Assembly: GCA_964527775.1 (NCBI GenBank)
Contig: CAZGQS010000014.1
Location: 1-46,986, forward strand
Direction of reading: 5' to 3'
DNA: 46,986 bases
Source: VMCP01 sp964527775
GTDB taxonomy: Bacteria; Bacteroidota; Bacteroidia; NS11-12g; UBA955
Shown here piece by piece: positions 39,751 to 46,986 of this stretch. Within the stretch, counting starts at the first letter, position 1; every line of letters starts with the position of its first letter. Under the pieces are notes generated by a model. It saw only the letters and a program-made list of their open reading frames with translations. It did not search any database and was not told where the DNA came from. The translations under genes were made by a program, and so were the position numbers.

Positions 39751-42202
39751 ACGGGTCGTTTTTTTGCTTTTCTTGGGATTTTTGGGATGCCCTTTCTTGG
39801 GATTCTTTAGTGCTCTCCAGGCTCAATCCTTCCTGCCACCAAAGAACATTAAGAATTACCTTCAAACTAAAATGATCGTTGCATCGCGCAGCGATTTGAA
39901 AGTGATTCAATCCAATATTCTGGCTTTCAAACACATTGAAAATTTGAAAGTTCAAGGTGCAATAGATATTGCCGAAGTTGTTAAAGTGGCATCTAAATTA
40001 GATGGGTTGGATGAGGTTCAACTGATTGAATTTCAAGGCATACTTTCTGATGCCGACATCCAATCATTGGAGTGGATTCCGTCCATTTACTTGCACGTGC
40101 CGGCCAATAGAGAAGAGGCTTTTTTACTCAATGGTGCTTGGAAATACCTTCAAAACGTGACCTTGCATTTTGAATCCGTGCCTGAATCTTGGGAATTTCT
40201 AAGCTATTGGAAATCGCTCAAATCATTGACTCTTTTGGGGGACTTTGACCCTGAGACGACCAAACAATGCATCAATGCCGCAATTCTGGATGCGCCTAAA
40301 TTGATTTCCTTAGGAATTTCTGTATCTTCAGTTAAAGATGTCCCCATCGAAATAAAAAAAATCAAGAAGCTCAAGTCATTGACGTTGATTGATTTTTCCT
40401 CCATAGAGCAGGGACAATCATTGTTAGATTTGGGCGAAATAGTGGTTCATTTTCCCAAAATCACTGTGCGGTATGTCTCGCAAAACCCAGCATTATCTTC
40501 AGTTGAATTAGAACATTTGCAAAAATTATTCAATGTAAGATCAGCCGAAGTTCCTAAACCGTCTTATGATGATGATGAAATTCCATTGGATTTCGTTTCA
40601 GCTTTTGATATTGGGATTGATCCCAAAAATTTGACTCACAATGAATTAATTGATATAGTTCCCAATGAAAATTATTTAAAGTCGTATTCCTCTGGGAGGT
40701 ATGCATTTGTTGGGAATTCCGATAAGACGCAACGATTTCTAGGCGATCAAAGAGTTGCTGTCATTGTACCCAAAGGGGCATTAGCATTTAAAGATAAACA
40801 AGTATTCCAAGGTGATTATTTAATTTCAGTGAGGATGGCCCAATCTGAAGATGAACGAGCCGCAAACGGTTTGTCCACTTCCAATCCTTTGGCTGCTCAA
40901 ATTTTCAATTCGGCTGGAATAGTTGATGTTCGGTTCTACCAATTAAAATTAAACACCTTAGAAGAATTAGTGGTTCGCGACGGTTATTTTATTCAAATAC
41001 GATTTATAGGGAATAAGTCTGATGCAGCCCAATTCTATGCATGGAATTCCAGCAAACAGAAATGGGAAAATCATTACGACTACGATTATGAATTTTCAGA
41101 CGATCAGTTGCAAAAAATTGACTTTTACCAAATTGCACAACCTCCATATATAGACGGGGTGTCGGTTAACAGCGAGAATTTGAGCTTGGATGAGAATTTT
41201 GAACATTTCAATTATGCCTATTTAATTCCTCCCCATAAAGCGGCGATGTATTTTAGTCCATTTCCAAAGTTCTGGGTTAAAACATCAGATCAACTTCCGG
41301 CGGGAACCAAAGAATTTCGTAAAATACTCAGAGGCAAACCCCTAATTCAAATAAGAAGCATTCCTGCACCTTCAAAATCCTTTGTTTACTTGCAACTCTT
41401 TGATAGGACGCAAGTATTGTTTCCAGAGTTGAAATCTTTTGAAGAGTTGAATTTAGCCATTAAAACCGAAAACGGAATAGCTGCAGTCAAAACCTTTTTC
41501 AAAGAACACAGAGTTATTGATATTCAAATGTATAGAAGCAATGGTATGCTTACATTGAATTTAAAATGTACCGATGCATATTGGTCAATCAACATTACGG
41601 AACCTAAAGATTTGCCTTTTTTGACCAATGCAGAAAAGTTGATTCAACAAAAGAAATTTGAAAATGCCTTAACAAAGTATTTAACGGTTCAATCGCAAAA
41701 GGCACTCGCATTAAAGAATCTGAATGATGCGGAAAAAAACCGACAGATTCAGTTGTCAAGTTCTACATTATTGGGAAGTGCTGCTGCTCTTAAATCAACC
41801 AAGAAACGTTATGAGTTCTCCATCCGAAGTGCTGGTACTTTCATGATGGCCGAACCTGATACCACTTCAAGTGAATATAGGTTGGAATTGGTTTTTTGTG
41901 AGACCGGCAAGATACCCTTAAAAGTAAAAGAAGTTGTTGTTTCCCTAAATAAACCCAATGCTTCTGTAGCATTTTCTGCTTCAGATAGATATCGTTTGCC
42001 ATTCAATCCGGCTCAAATTGAAATGATTTTAGTTCGCGATCAGAAAAATAGAATCTATGGAATTGGCGGTGATGAATTGCAAAAACTGCAACTTGCACCC
42101 TATACCTTGACTTATATAGATATGCGTCTGATTTCAGCAGATGTAAATACCCCTGAAATCTTATATAAAACCTTGTTGCAAAAACCCAAGAAATCAAAAT
42201 GA
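39743..42202 (+). CDS. secreted protein of unknown function with LRR-like N-terminus
   Basis: This 819-residue protein has a signal peptide (about 1-28, ending SALQAQ). The N-terminal third has weak leucine-rich periodicity (LKVQGAIDIAEVVKVASKLDG, YWKSLKSLTLLGDF, IKKLKSLTLIDF). The middle is beta-rich, with IDFYQIAQPPYIDGV and similar stretches. A short TPR-like helical hairpin lies near residue 640-680 (AEKLIQQKKFENALTKYL). I recognise no named family or active site, and there is no sorting domain or lipobox. The ATG at 39743 is chosen because it starts the signal peptide; the frame is open from 39710. It overlaps its neighbours by 8 bp upstream and 4 bp downstream. Confidence 0.8.
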   Translation: MFKRVVFLLFLGFLGCPFLGFFSALQAQSFLPPKNIKNYLQTKMIVASRSDLKVIQSNILAFKHIENLKVQGAIDIAEVVKVASKLDGLDEVQLIEFQGILSDADIQSLEWIPSIYLHVPANREEAFLLNGAWKYLQNVTLHFESVPESWEFLSYWKSLKSLTLLGDFDPETTKQCINAAILDAPKLISLGISVSSVKDVPIEIKKIKKLKSLTLIDFSSIEQGQSLLDLGEIVVHFPKITVRYVSQNPALSSVELEHLQKLFNVRSAEVPKPSYDDDEIPLDFVSAFDIGIDPKNLTHNELIDIVPNENYLKSYSSGRYAFVGNSDKTQRFLGDQRVAVIVPKGALAFKDKQVFQGDYLISVRMAQSEDERAANGLSTSNPLAAQIFNSAGIVDVRFYQLKLNTLEELVVRDGYFIQIRFIGNKSDAAQFYAWNSSKQKWENHYDYDYEFSDDQLQKIDFYQIAQPPYIDGVSVNSENLSLDENFEHFNYAYLIPPHKAAMYFSPFPKFWVKTSDQLPAGTKEFRKILRGKPLIQIRSIPAPSKSFVYLQLFDRTQVLFPELKSFEELNLAIKTENGIAAVKTFFKEHRVIDIQMYRSNGMLTLNLKCTDAYWSINITEPKDLPFLTNAEKLIQQKKFENALTKYLTVQSQKALALKNLNDAEKNRQIQLSSSTLLGSAAALKSTKKRYEFSIRSAGTFMMAEPDTTSSEYRLELVFCETGKIPLKVKEVVVSLNKPNASVAFSASDRYRLPFNPAQIEMILVRDQKNRIYGIGGDELQKLQLAPYTLTYIDMRLISADVNTPEILYKTLLQKPKKSK

Positions 42203-43677
42203 CCCCAACGCTCATACTTATTGGACTAAGTTCCTATTTTTTAATCCTTTTAGGGATAGGATATGTTACCGGCCGAAAAGCCAATAACGATAGTTACTTC
42301 CTAGGAAACAAACAAAGTTTATGGTGGATGGTTGCCTTGGGAATGTTGTCTGATTCTATGAGTGGAGTCAGCTTTATTTCGGTTCCTGGGGCTGTATTCA
42401 AGTCAAATTTTTACTACCTCCAAGTGGTTTTTGGATATTTTGTTGGGTATTTGGCCATAGCATATTGGTTGCTTCCGTTGTATTACAAGCATAATTTGAC
42501 CTCAATTTATACCTATTTAGAACAACGTTTTGGGGTAGTTGAGCAACGAACGGGTTCATTTTTCTTCATTGTAAGTAGATTACTTGGGGCGGCTGGTAGA
42601 CTATTCTTGACCGCTATTGTGTTCCAAAAGTTTCTTTTTGAGCCACTCGGAGTTCCATTTTTTGTAACCGTGGCCGTAATAATTCTATTGATTTTAGCTT
42701 ACACCTTCAAAGGTGGAATCAAAACTTTGGTGTTTACCGATGCCATCCAAAGTACTTTTCTCATAGGTGGATTGTTATTCACAGTAGGAGCATTGCTCAA
42801 TTCGGAGGTATTGAATTCTGTCGGATTGTCTGAAATTTTGACAAAATCCAGCCATGTATCCATTATAAATGGAGATTTTTACAGCAATTCGTTCTTTTGG
42901 AAGCACTTTTTAGGAGGAGCATTTATGTGCATTGCAATGACTGGTCTAGATCAAAACATGATGCAAAAGAACTTGAGTTGCAAGTCACTCAAGGAAGCAC
43001 AAAAGAATATGGTTAGTACCGCCTTTATTGTGGTATTAGTGAATGTAGTGTTTTTGAGTTTAGGTGCTGTAATGATTGAGTTTTTTACGCAATTAGGCTC
43101 TTTTCCGGAGCAAACAGATCAGTTTTTTCCAACCATTGCACTCCAACATTTAGGGCCTGCAGCAGGTATGGCCTTTGTTTTGGGACTGTCGGCGGCTACA
43201 TTCTCCAGTGCTGATTCTGTACTTACGACATTGACCACCAGTACGTATTTCGATCTATTAAATTTGGACGCAAACCGGTCGTTATCAGATACTCAAAAAC
43301 TAAGTTACAGAAGAATTTTGCATGGCTTATTTGCCGTGTTGCTTTTGTTGTCTATAATGGGTTTTTACAAATACTCGTCAGGTGCATTGATTGACGTAGT
43401 TCTAGGACTGGCAAATTACACCTACGGACCTTTACTTGGCTTATTTGCTTTAGGTATCTTCACTAGCACAAATACCAACTCCAAGGCAGTATTATTAGTA
43501 AGTCTAACTGTTCCGCTTCTTTGTTGGTATTTGGGAAATAATGTATTTGTTTCAGGATTTTTAGGCTTAGAGCCTTTAAATCTTAAGTATCAATTCGGGT
43601 TTGAATTGTTGATTTTAAACGGATTGTTATCCTTTTTGGGATATTATTTTACATCAAAAATACCCCAACGTCTTTAA
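42199..43677 (+). CDS. sodium:solute symporter (SSS family)
   Basis: The 492-residue integral membrane protein has about 13 hydrophobic helices. N-terminal YFLGNKQSLWWMVALGMLSDSMSG includes the family's sodium-site region, followed by GRLFLTAIVFQ, the FKGGIKTLVFTDAIQS motif typical of SSS transporters, and LSAATFSSADSVLTTLTTS near helix 8. It couples sodium entry to uptake of an unidentified solute such as a sugar, amino acid, proline-like compound or vitamin. The ATG overlaps the stop of the upstream secreted protein by 4 bp. The 3' end overlaps the convergent arginine decarboxylase by 24 bp. Confidence 0.92.
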   Translation: MTPTLILIGLSSYFLILLGIGYVTGRKANNDSYFLGNKQSLWWMVALGMLSDSMSGVSFISVPGAVFKSNFYYLQVVFGYFVGYLAIAYWLLPLYYKHNLTSIYTYLEQRFGVVEQRTGSFFFIVSRLLGAAGRLFLTAIVFQKFLFEPLGVPFFVTVAVIILLILAYTFKGGIKTLVFTDAIQSTFLIGGLLFTVGALLNSEVLNSVGLSEILTKSSHVSIINGDFYSNSFFWKHFLGGAFMCIAMTGLDQNMMQKNLSCKSLKEAQKNMVSTAFIVVLVNVVFLSLGAVMIEFFTQLGSFPEQTDQFFPTIALQHLGPAAGMAFVLGLSAATFSSADSVLTTLTTSTYFDLLNLDANRSLSDTQKLSYRRILHGLFAVLLLLSIMGFYKYSSGALIDVVLGLANYTYGPLLGLFALGIFTSTNTNSKAVLLVSLTVPLLCWYLGNNVFVSGFLGLEPLNLKYQFGFELLILNGLLSFLGYYFTSKIPQRL

Positions 43678-45051
43678 CATGCTCTTATAGCTTTGTTCTT
43701 TCGAGAACATTTTGAAGAAATAATCTCCATTTTCATCTCTATCTATAATTACATGTTTTGGTGCTGGTGTTAAGCAGTGTTGAATTCCGCCATAACCTCC
43801 AATACTCTCTTGGTAAGCTCCCGTATGGAAGAATCCAATATACAATGGGTCCTCTTTTTCAAATTGAGGCAAGTAAATAGCGTTTACGTGTTGTTCCGAG
43901 TTGTAGTAATCATCGCTGTCGCAAGTAATACCGCCAAGTAAGACGCGCTCGTACTCTTCGTTCCATCTGTTGATAGGCAACATAATAAACTTCTTGTTGA
44001 TGGCCCATGCATCTGGAAGTTGGGTCATGAAACTAGAGTCAATCATGTTCCATTTTTCACGGTCGTTTTGAGCTTTTTGATCCAAAACCGAGAAGATTGC
44101 TCCGCCCGCTTCACCCACAGTAAATGAACCAAATTCAGTGAAAATGTCTGGCTCTGGAATGTTATTTTCTTCGCAAACTTGCTTGATTTGACTCACAATT
44201 TCAGTGGCCATGTAATCATAATCGTATTGAAAGCTCAACGAATTCTTGATTGGGAATCCTCCACCAATGTTTAATGTATCCAACTCGGGACATTCTTTTC
44301 TCAATTCAATGTACACTCTTAAACACTTATGTAACTCATTCCAATAGTAGGCAGTATCATAAATACCTGTGTTGATGAAGAAGTGTAACATCTTCAACTT
44401 AACTTGTTTGTTATTCTTTATATGAGACCGATAGAAGGGTAGGATGTCTTTGTAACCAATGCCTAATCTACTCGTATAGAATTCAAATTTAGGTTCTTCC
44501 TCTGCTGCAATTCTGATTCCGCACTTGAATTCCTTGTCTGTAAAACTCTGCAGCAAACTGATTTCCCTTTGATTGTCACATACAGGAATAACATTGTTCC
44601 AATCGTTGTTTATAAGTCCAGCAATGTTCTCAATGTAATTCTCTTTTTTAAATCCATTACACACAACATAGTGGTCTTTGGTGAGTTTGCCTTGCTCTTC
44701 TAAGGTTTCAATAATGTTAATATCAAAGGCTGAAGAGGTTTCAATATGCACATCGTTCTTCAATACTTCATCAAGTGTATGTTGGAAGTGATTGCTTTTG
44801 GTGCAATAACAATAGTAGTACTTTCCTTTGTAATCTGCTTTAGCAATAGCCACATTAAACATAGATCTAGCACGTTTAATGTTCTCAGATATCTTAGGTA
44901 AGTAGGTGAATTTCAATGGAGTTCCATACTGTTTAATCAATTCCATTAAGGGAATATCATGAAAGTAAAGATGTCCATTGTCGTCCAAGTCAAACTCGGA
45001 AATTGGGAAATCGAAAGTCTGTTGGATTAAGTCGATGTACTTATTTTTCAT
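43654..45051 (-). CDS. PLP-dependent arginine decarboxylase (fold type III)
   Basis: This 465-residue protein matches the arginine decarboxylases of Flavobacteria and starts polyamine synthesis by converting arginine to agmatine. Lys85 in CYCTKSNHF should bind PLP, in the place of YAVKAN in relatives. GGGFP is at 263-267, the position of the EPGR motif reads EFGS (Glu306), and Cys377 in GGITCDSDD is the catalytic cysteine. Substrate specificity is inferred from family resemblance; diaminopimelate or ornithine decarboxylase is possible but less likely from the divergent motifs. The start is ATG at 45051, with a TATCTTTG box on the minus strand 32 nt upstream. Confidence 0.82.
   Translation of the reverse strand: MKNKYIDLIQQTFDFPISEFDLDDNGHLYFHDIPLMELIKQYGTPLKFTYLPKISENIKRARSMFNVAIAKADYKGKYYYCYCTKSNHFQHTLDEVLKNDVHIETSSAFDINIIETLEEQGKLTKDHYVVCNGFKKENYIENIAGLINNDWNNVIPVCDNQREISLLQSFTDKEFKCGIRIAAEEEPKFEFYTSRLGIGYKDILPFYRSHIKNNKQVKLKMLHFFINTGIYDTAYYWNELHKCLRVYIELRKECPELDTLNIGGGFPIKNSLSFQYDYDYMATEIVSQIKQVCEENNIPEPDIFTEFGSFTVGEAGGAIFSVLDQKAQNDREKWNMIDSSFMTQLPDAWAINKKFIMLPINRWNEEYERVLLGGITCDSDDYYNSEQHVNAIYLPQFEKEDPLYIGFFHTGAYQESIGGYGGIQHCLTPAPKHVIIDRDENGDYFFKMFSKEQSYKSMLKTLGYF
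43694..43714 (+). terminator. hairpin terminator candidate for the symporter operon
   Basis: Arms TGTTCT and AGAACA (6 bp) close a TTCG loop, followed by TTTTG, 17 nt past the symporter stop. UUCG loops are unusually stable. It is embedded in the decarboxylase coding sequence. The T-run is short, so efficiency is uncertain. Confidence 0.45.
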
Positions 45052-45083
45052 TAATCTAAATGAGTTGGATTGCTTTTGAAATA

Positions 45084-45091
45084 CAAAGATA
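45084..45091 (-). promoter_or_regulatory. -7 promoter element (TATCTTTG, minus strand) of the decarboxylase gene
   Basis: Minus-strand TATCTTTG, an exact TAnnTTTG match, 32 nt before the decarboxylase ATG at 45051. Confidence 0.5.
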
Positions 45092-45118
45092 ACTCAATTA
45101 GATTCTTCTTTTTGTGAA

Positions 45119-45135
45119 TTTGCAATAAATGCAAA
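45119..45135. promoter_or_regulatory. inverted repeat between the decarboxylase and mdh promoters
   Basis: TTTGCA and TGCAAA arms, 6 bp and perfect, separated by 5 nt, lie between the two divergent -7 boxes. The position, about 20-37 bp upstream of the mdh box and about 28-44 bp upstream of the decarboxylase box, suits an operator or activator site. The repeat is short and could be chance in AT-rich DNA. Confidence 0.35.
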
Positions 45136-45155
45136 AAATTAATACCGTAAAGTTG

Positions 45156-45163
45156 TAATTTTG
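45156..45163 (+). promoter_or_regulatory. -7 promoter element (TAATTTTG) of mdh
   Basis: Exact TAnnTTTG match ending 27 nt before the ATG at 45191. It overlaps an in-frame TTG at 45161 and so supports the ATG as the true start. Confidence 0.5.
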
Positions 45164-45190
45164 CGGAACCTTAGTAAAATACCATCATTT

Positions 45191-46114
45191 ATGAGCAAAA
45201 TCAGCGTAATTGGAGCAGGAAATGTAGGCGCTAGCTGTGCAGAGTACATTGCTATGAAAAACTTCGCATCAGAAGTTGTTTTATTAGACATCAAAGAAAA
45301 CTTTGCCGAAGGTAAAGCCATGGATTTAATGCAGACTGCTGCTTTGAACGGTTTCGACACTAGAATTGTTGGAAGTACCAATGATTACAGTAAAACCGCA
45401 AACAGTGAAGTTGTAGTAATTACCAGCGGTGTTCCAAGAAAACCAGGTATGACTCGTGAAGAATTGATTGGTATCAATGCTGGAATCGTAAAAACGGTTA
45501 TGGAAAACTGCTTGCAGCATTCTCCCAATGCTATCATTGTGGTAGTTTCAAATCCTATGGATACCATGACCTACTTGGCTAAACAAACTTCTGGATTGCC
45601 AAAGAATAGAATCATCGGTATGGGTGGAGCACTAGATAGCGCGCGCTTCCGTTATTTCTTGTCTCAAGCTTTGAATGTTCCTTCATCTGAAGTAGACGGT
45701 ATGGTTATTGGTGGACACGGTGATACTACCATGATTCCATTGACTCGTTTGGCTTCTTATAAAGGTGTTCCAGTGAGCCAGTTCCTTTCTGCCGAAGAAC
45801 TTGATAAAATCAAGGCTTCTACCATGGTAGGTGGCGCAACTTTGACCGCAATGTTGGGTACCTCTGCTTGGTATGCACCTGGTGCGGCCGTTTCTGCTTT
45901 GGTTCAGTCTATTGTTTGCGATCAAAAGAAAATGATGCCTTGCTGCGTCGCTTTGGATGGCGAATACGGACAATCAGATATTTGCATTGGGGTTCCAGTA
46001 ATTTTAGGTAAGTCAGGTTGGGAGAAAATCGTCAACCTTGATCTAAACGATGCTGAAAAAGCCGAATTCGAAAAATCTGCCGCTGCTGTGCGCAACATGA
46101 ACGCAGCACTTTAA
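45191..46114 (+). CDS. mdh: malate dehydrogenase
   Basis: This 307-residue protein converts malate to oxaloacetate with NAD in the citric acid cycle. It shows the nucleotide-binding VIGAGNVGAS near the start, LLDIKE with the Asp that binds the adenine ribose, GVPRKPGMTREEL with substrate-binding arginines, VVSNPMD, and catalytic His in GGHGDTTMIP. This is the lactate-dehydrogenase-like class of malate dehydrogenases, usual in Bacteroidota. The sequence DSARFRYFLS supplies the other substrate Arg. The length is normal. It is divergent from the arginine decarboxylase and 9 nt upstream of an EamA transporter gene. Confidence 0.96.
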   Translation: MSKISVIGAGNVGASCAEYIAMKNFASEVVLLDIKENFAEGKAMDLMQTAALNGFDTRIVGSTNDYSKTANSEVVVITSGVPRKPGMTREELIGINAGIVKTVMENCLQHSPNAIIVVVSNPMDTMTYLAKQTSGLPKNRIIGMGGALDSARFRYFLSQALNVPSSEVDGMVIGGHGDTTMIPLTRLASYKGVPVSQFLSAEELDKIKASTMVGGATLTAMLGTSAWYAPGAAVSALVQSIVCDQKKMMPCCVALDGEYGQSDICIGVPVILGKSGWEKIVNLDLNDAEKAEFEKSAAAVRNMNAAL

Positions 46115-46123
46115 TATTATAAA

Positions 46124-46986
46124 ATGATTCCCAAAGGCGTCTGGATGATGCTCATCGCTAGTCTGGCATTTGGGTTTATGAACGTTACCGTAAAAATGAT
46201 TTCGGGCATGCATGTGTCCGAAATCGTTTTTTTTAGAGCCCTCGTGCAAATTCTAATTTCCGCCGTGTTTCTCTTCCAACAGAAGCAATCTCCTTGGGGA
46301 AATAATCCTAAATTACTCATCCTTCGCGGCTTTTTTGGTTCTATGGGACTGCTTTGCTACTTCTATTCCTTGCAATTAATGCCTCTTTCAAATGCCCTAG
46401 TCATCCATTATTTGTCTCCCATTTTCACCACCGTTCTTGCTCTTTTGTTAGGCGATGAAAAAGTTCAATCCAGACAGTGGTTGTTCTTCGGAGTGACTTT
46501 TTTTGGTGTGCTCATGGTCAATTTACTCACTTCAGAAGTAGCTCACGAATTCCACAATGGCACGCTTAAGTTTCACCACATTGCCGGATCCATTACTCCT
46601 TTAGGACTTGCATCGGCGTTTGGAGGTGCGGTTTTTTCAGCTTTCGCTTATAATACCATTAGACGACTTAAGGGCATCGAAAATCCCAACGTTGTTGTTC
46701 TATATTTTCCCTTGGTGACCATACCCATTTCTCTGATTGCTCCAGTCACCGGTATTTCTACTTGGTTTATGCCCACTGCGCCGCAGTGGATGTGGTTGCT
46801 TTTAACGGGCATTTTTACCCAAATTGGCCAATTTTTCATGACCCGTGCTTATCAAGAGTCGAACACGGGCTTAGTGTCCAGCATCAGCTATGCAGGCATC
46901 ATTTGGGGTACCTTTTTCAGCATCACTTTGTTCCAAGAAACCTACAATTTCTACCAATTTGCTGGTATGTTTTTGGTTTTATTAGG
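46124..46986 (+). CDS. EamA/DMT-superfamily transporter, partial at the window end
   Basis: The frame opens with ATG 9 nt past the mdh stop and runs to the edge of the window for 287 codons with no stop. About ten hydrophobic helices are visible as two repeats of the EamA type: GVWMMLIASLAFGFMNVTVK, then FRALVQILISAVFLF and LQLMPLSNALVIHYLSPIF; the second repeat begins near LGLASAFGGAVFSAFAYN and includes QIGQFFMTRAYQESNTGLVSS. Such proteins export amino acids or other metabolites; the substrate is not evident. Only a few residues of the C-terminus are likely missing. Confidence 0.9.
   Translation, partial: MIPKGVWMMLIASLAFGFMNVTVKMISGMHVSEIVFFRALVQILISAVFLFQQKQSPWGNNPKLLILRGFFGSMGLLCYFYSLQLMPLSNALVIHYLSPIFTTVLALLLGDEKVQSRQWLFFGVTFFGVLMVNLLTSEVAHEFHNGTLKFHHIAGSITPLGLASAFGGAVFSAFAYNTIRRLKGIENPNVVVLYFPLVTIPISLIAPVTGISTWFMPTAPQWMWLLLTGIFTQIGQFFMTRAYQESNTGLVSSISYAGIIWGTFFSITLFQETYNFYQFAGMFLVLL

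Overview
The window looks like a piece of a draft or metagenome-assembled Bacteroidota genome, close to Flavobacteriales. The signs are a gliding-motility/type IX secretion type-B sorting domain, the bamD-rpoZ-coaBC-DUF4835 cluster, a DUF5723 outer-membrane protein, a fused cyclophilin-FKBP immunophilin, and repeated matches to the Bacteroidota -7 promoter element TAnnTTTG. I see no rRNA, tRNA, CRISPR array, insertion sequence or prophage core. No gene-free stretch exceeds 300 bases. Three runs of 100 N (5673-5772, 11444-11543, 16250-16349) are each flanked by the same 55 bp on both sides. They are scaffolding joins that artificially split aroC and coaBC; removing 155 bp at each join restores both frames exactly.

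Layout. 1-81: the last codons of a probable Mpl-type Mur ligase, running into a 17-bp tandem repeat array. 315-2556: a four-helix-bundle (S23/IVP) protein, then on the minus strand an ECF sigma factor with a linked protein carrying a short cytoplasmic N-terminus, one inner-membrane helix, a Ser/Thr-rich linker and a C-terminal beta-barrel. This matches a dual membrane-spanning anti-sigma factor. 2717-6381: a GH3/serine-hydrolase fusion, heptamer repeat arrays and a second four-helix-bundle gene. 6382-12444 (+): M13 metallopeptidase, DUF4153 membrane protein, aroC, mazG. 18151-12434 (-): a tightly overlapping bamD-rpoZ-coaBC-DUF4835-aroB-aroA operon. 18230-25858 (+): transketolase N half, a von Willebrand A protein, transketolase C half, mfd and an MBL hydrolase, packed as one operon.

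25844-34557: surface-protein genes. These are DUF5723, a large lipoprotein, a divergent Crp/Fnr regulator, a PKD/type-B-sorted surface protein, and a protein with ten perfect-period 17-residue repeats ending in a peptidase S74 chaperone domain. 34616-36776 (-): methyltransferase, dual immunophilin, MmcQ/YjbR protein. 36835-43677 (+): MORN-repeat protein, uridine kinase-like protein, 2[4Fe-4S] ferredoxin, NlpC/P60 peptidase, an unrecognised 819-residue secreted protein and a sodium:solute symporter. 43654-46986: arginine decarboxylase (-), divergent malate dehydrogenase (+), and an EamA transporter cut by the window end.

Most genes are core metabolism or envelope functions. aroB, aroA and aroC supply three shikimate-pathway steps. 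The most unusual signals are the trans-envelope sigma/anti-sigma pair, the period-7 and period-17 repeat arrays that begin inside stop codons of upstream genes and lie beside the two four-helix-bundle genes, a 19-bp Fur-family-like palindrome on the M13 peptidase promoter, and -7 boxes so close to ATG that several mRNAs are probably leaderless.
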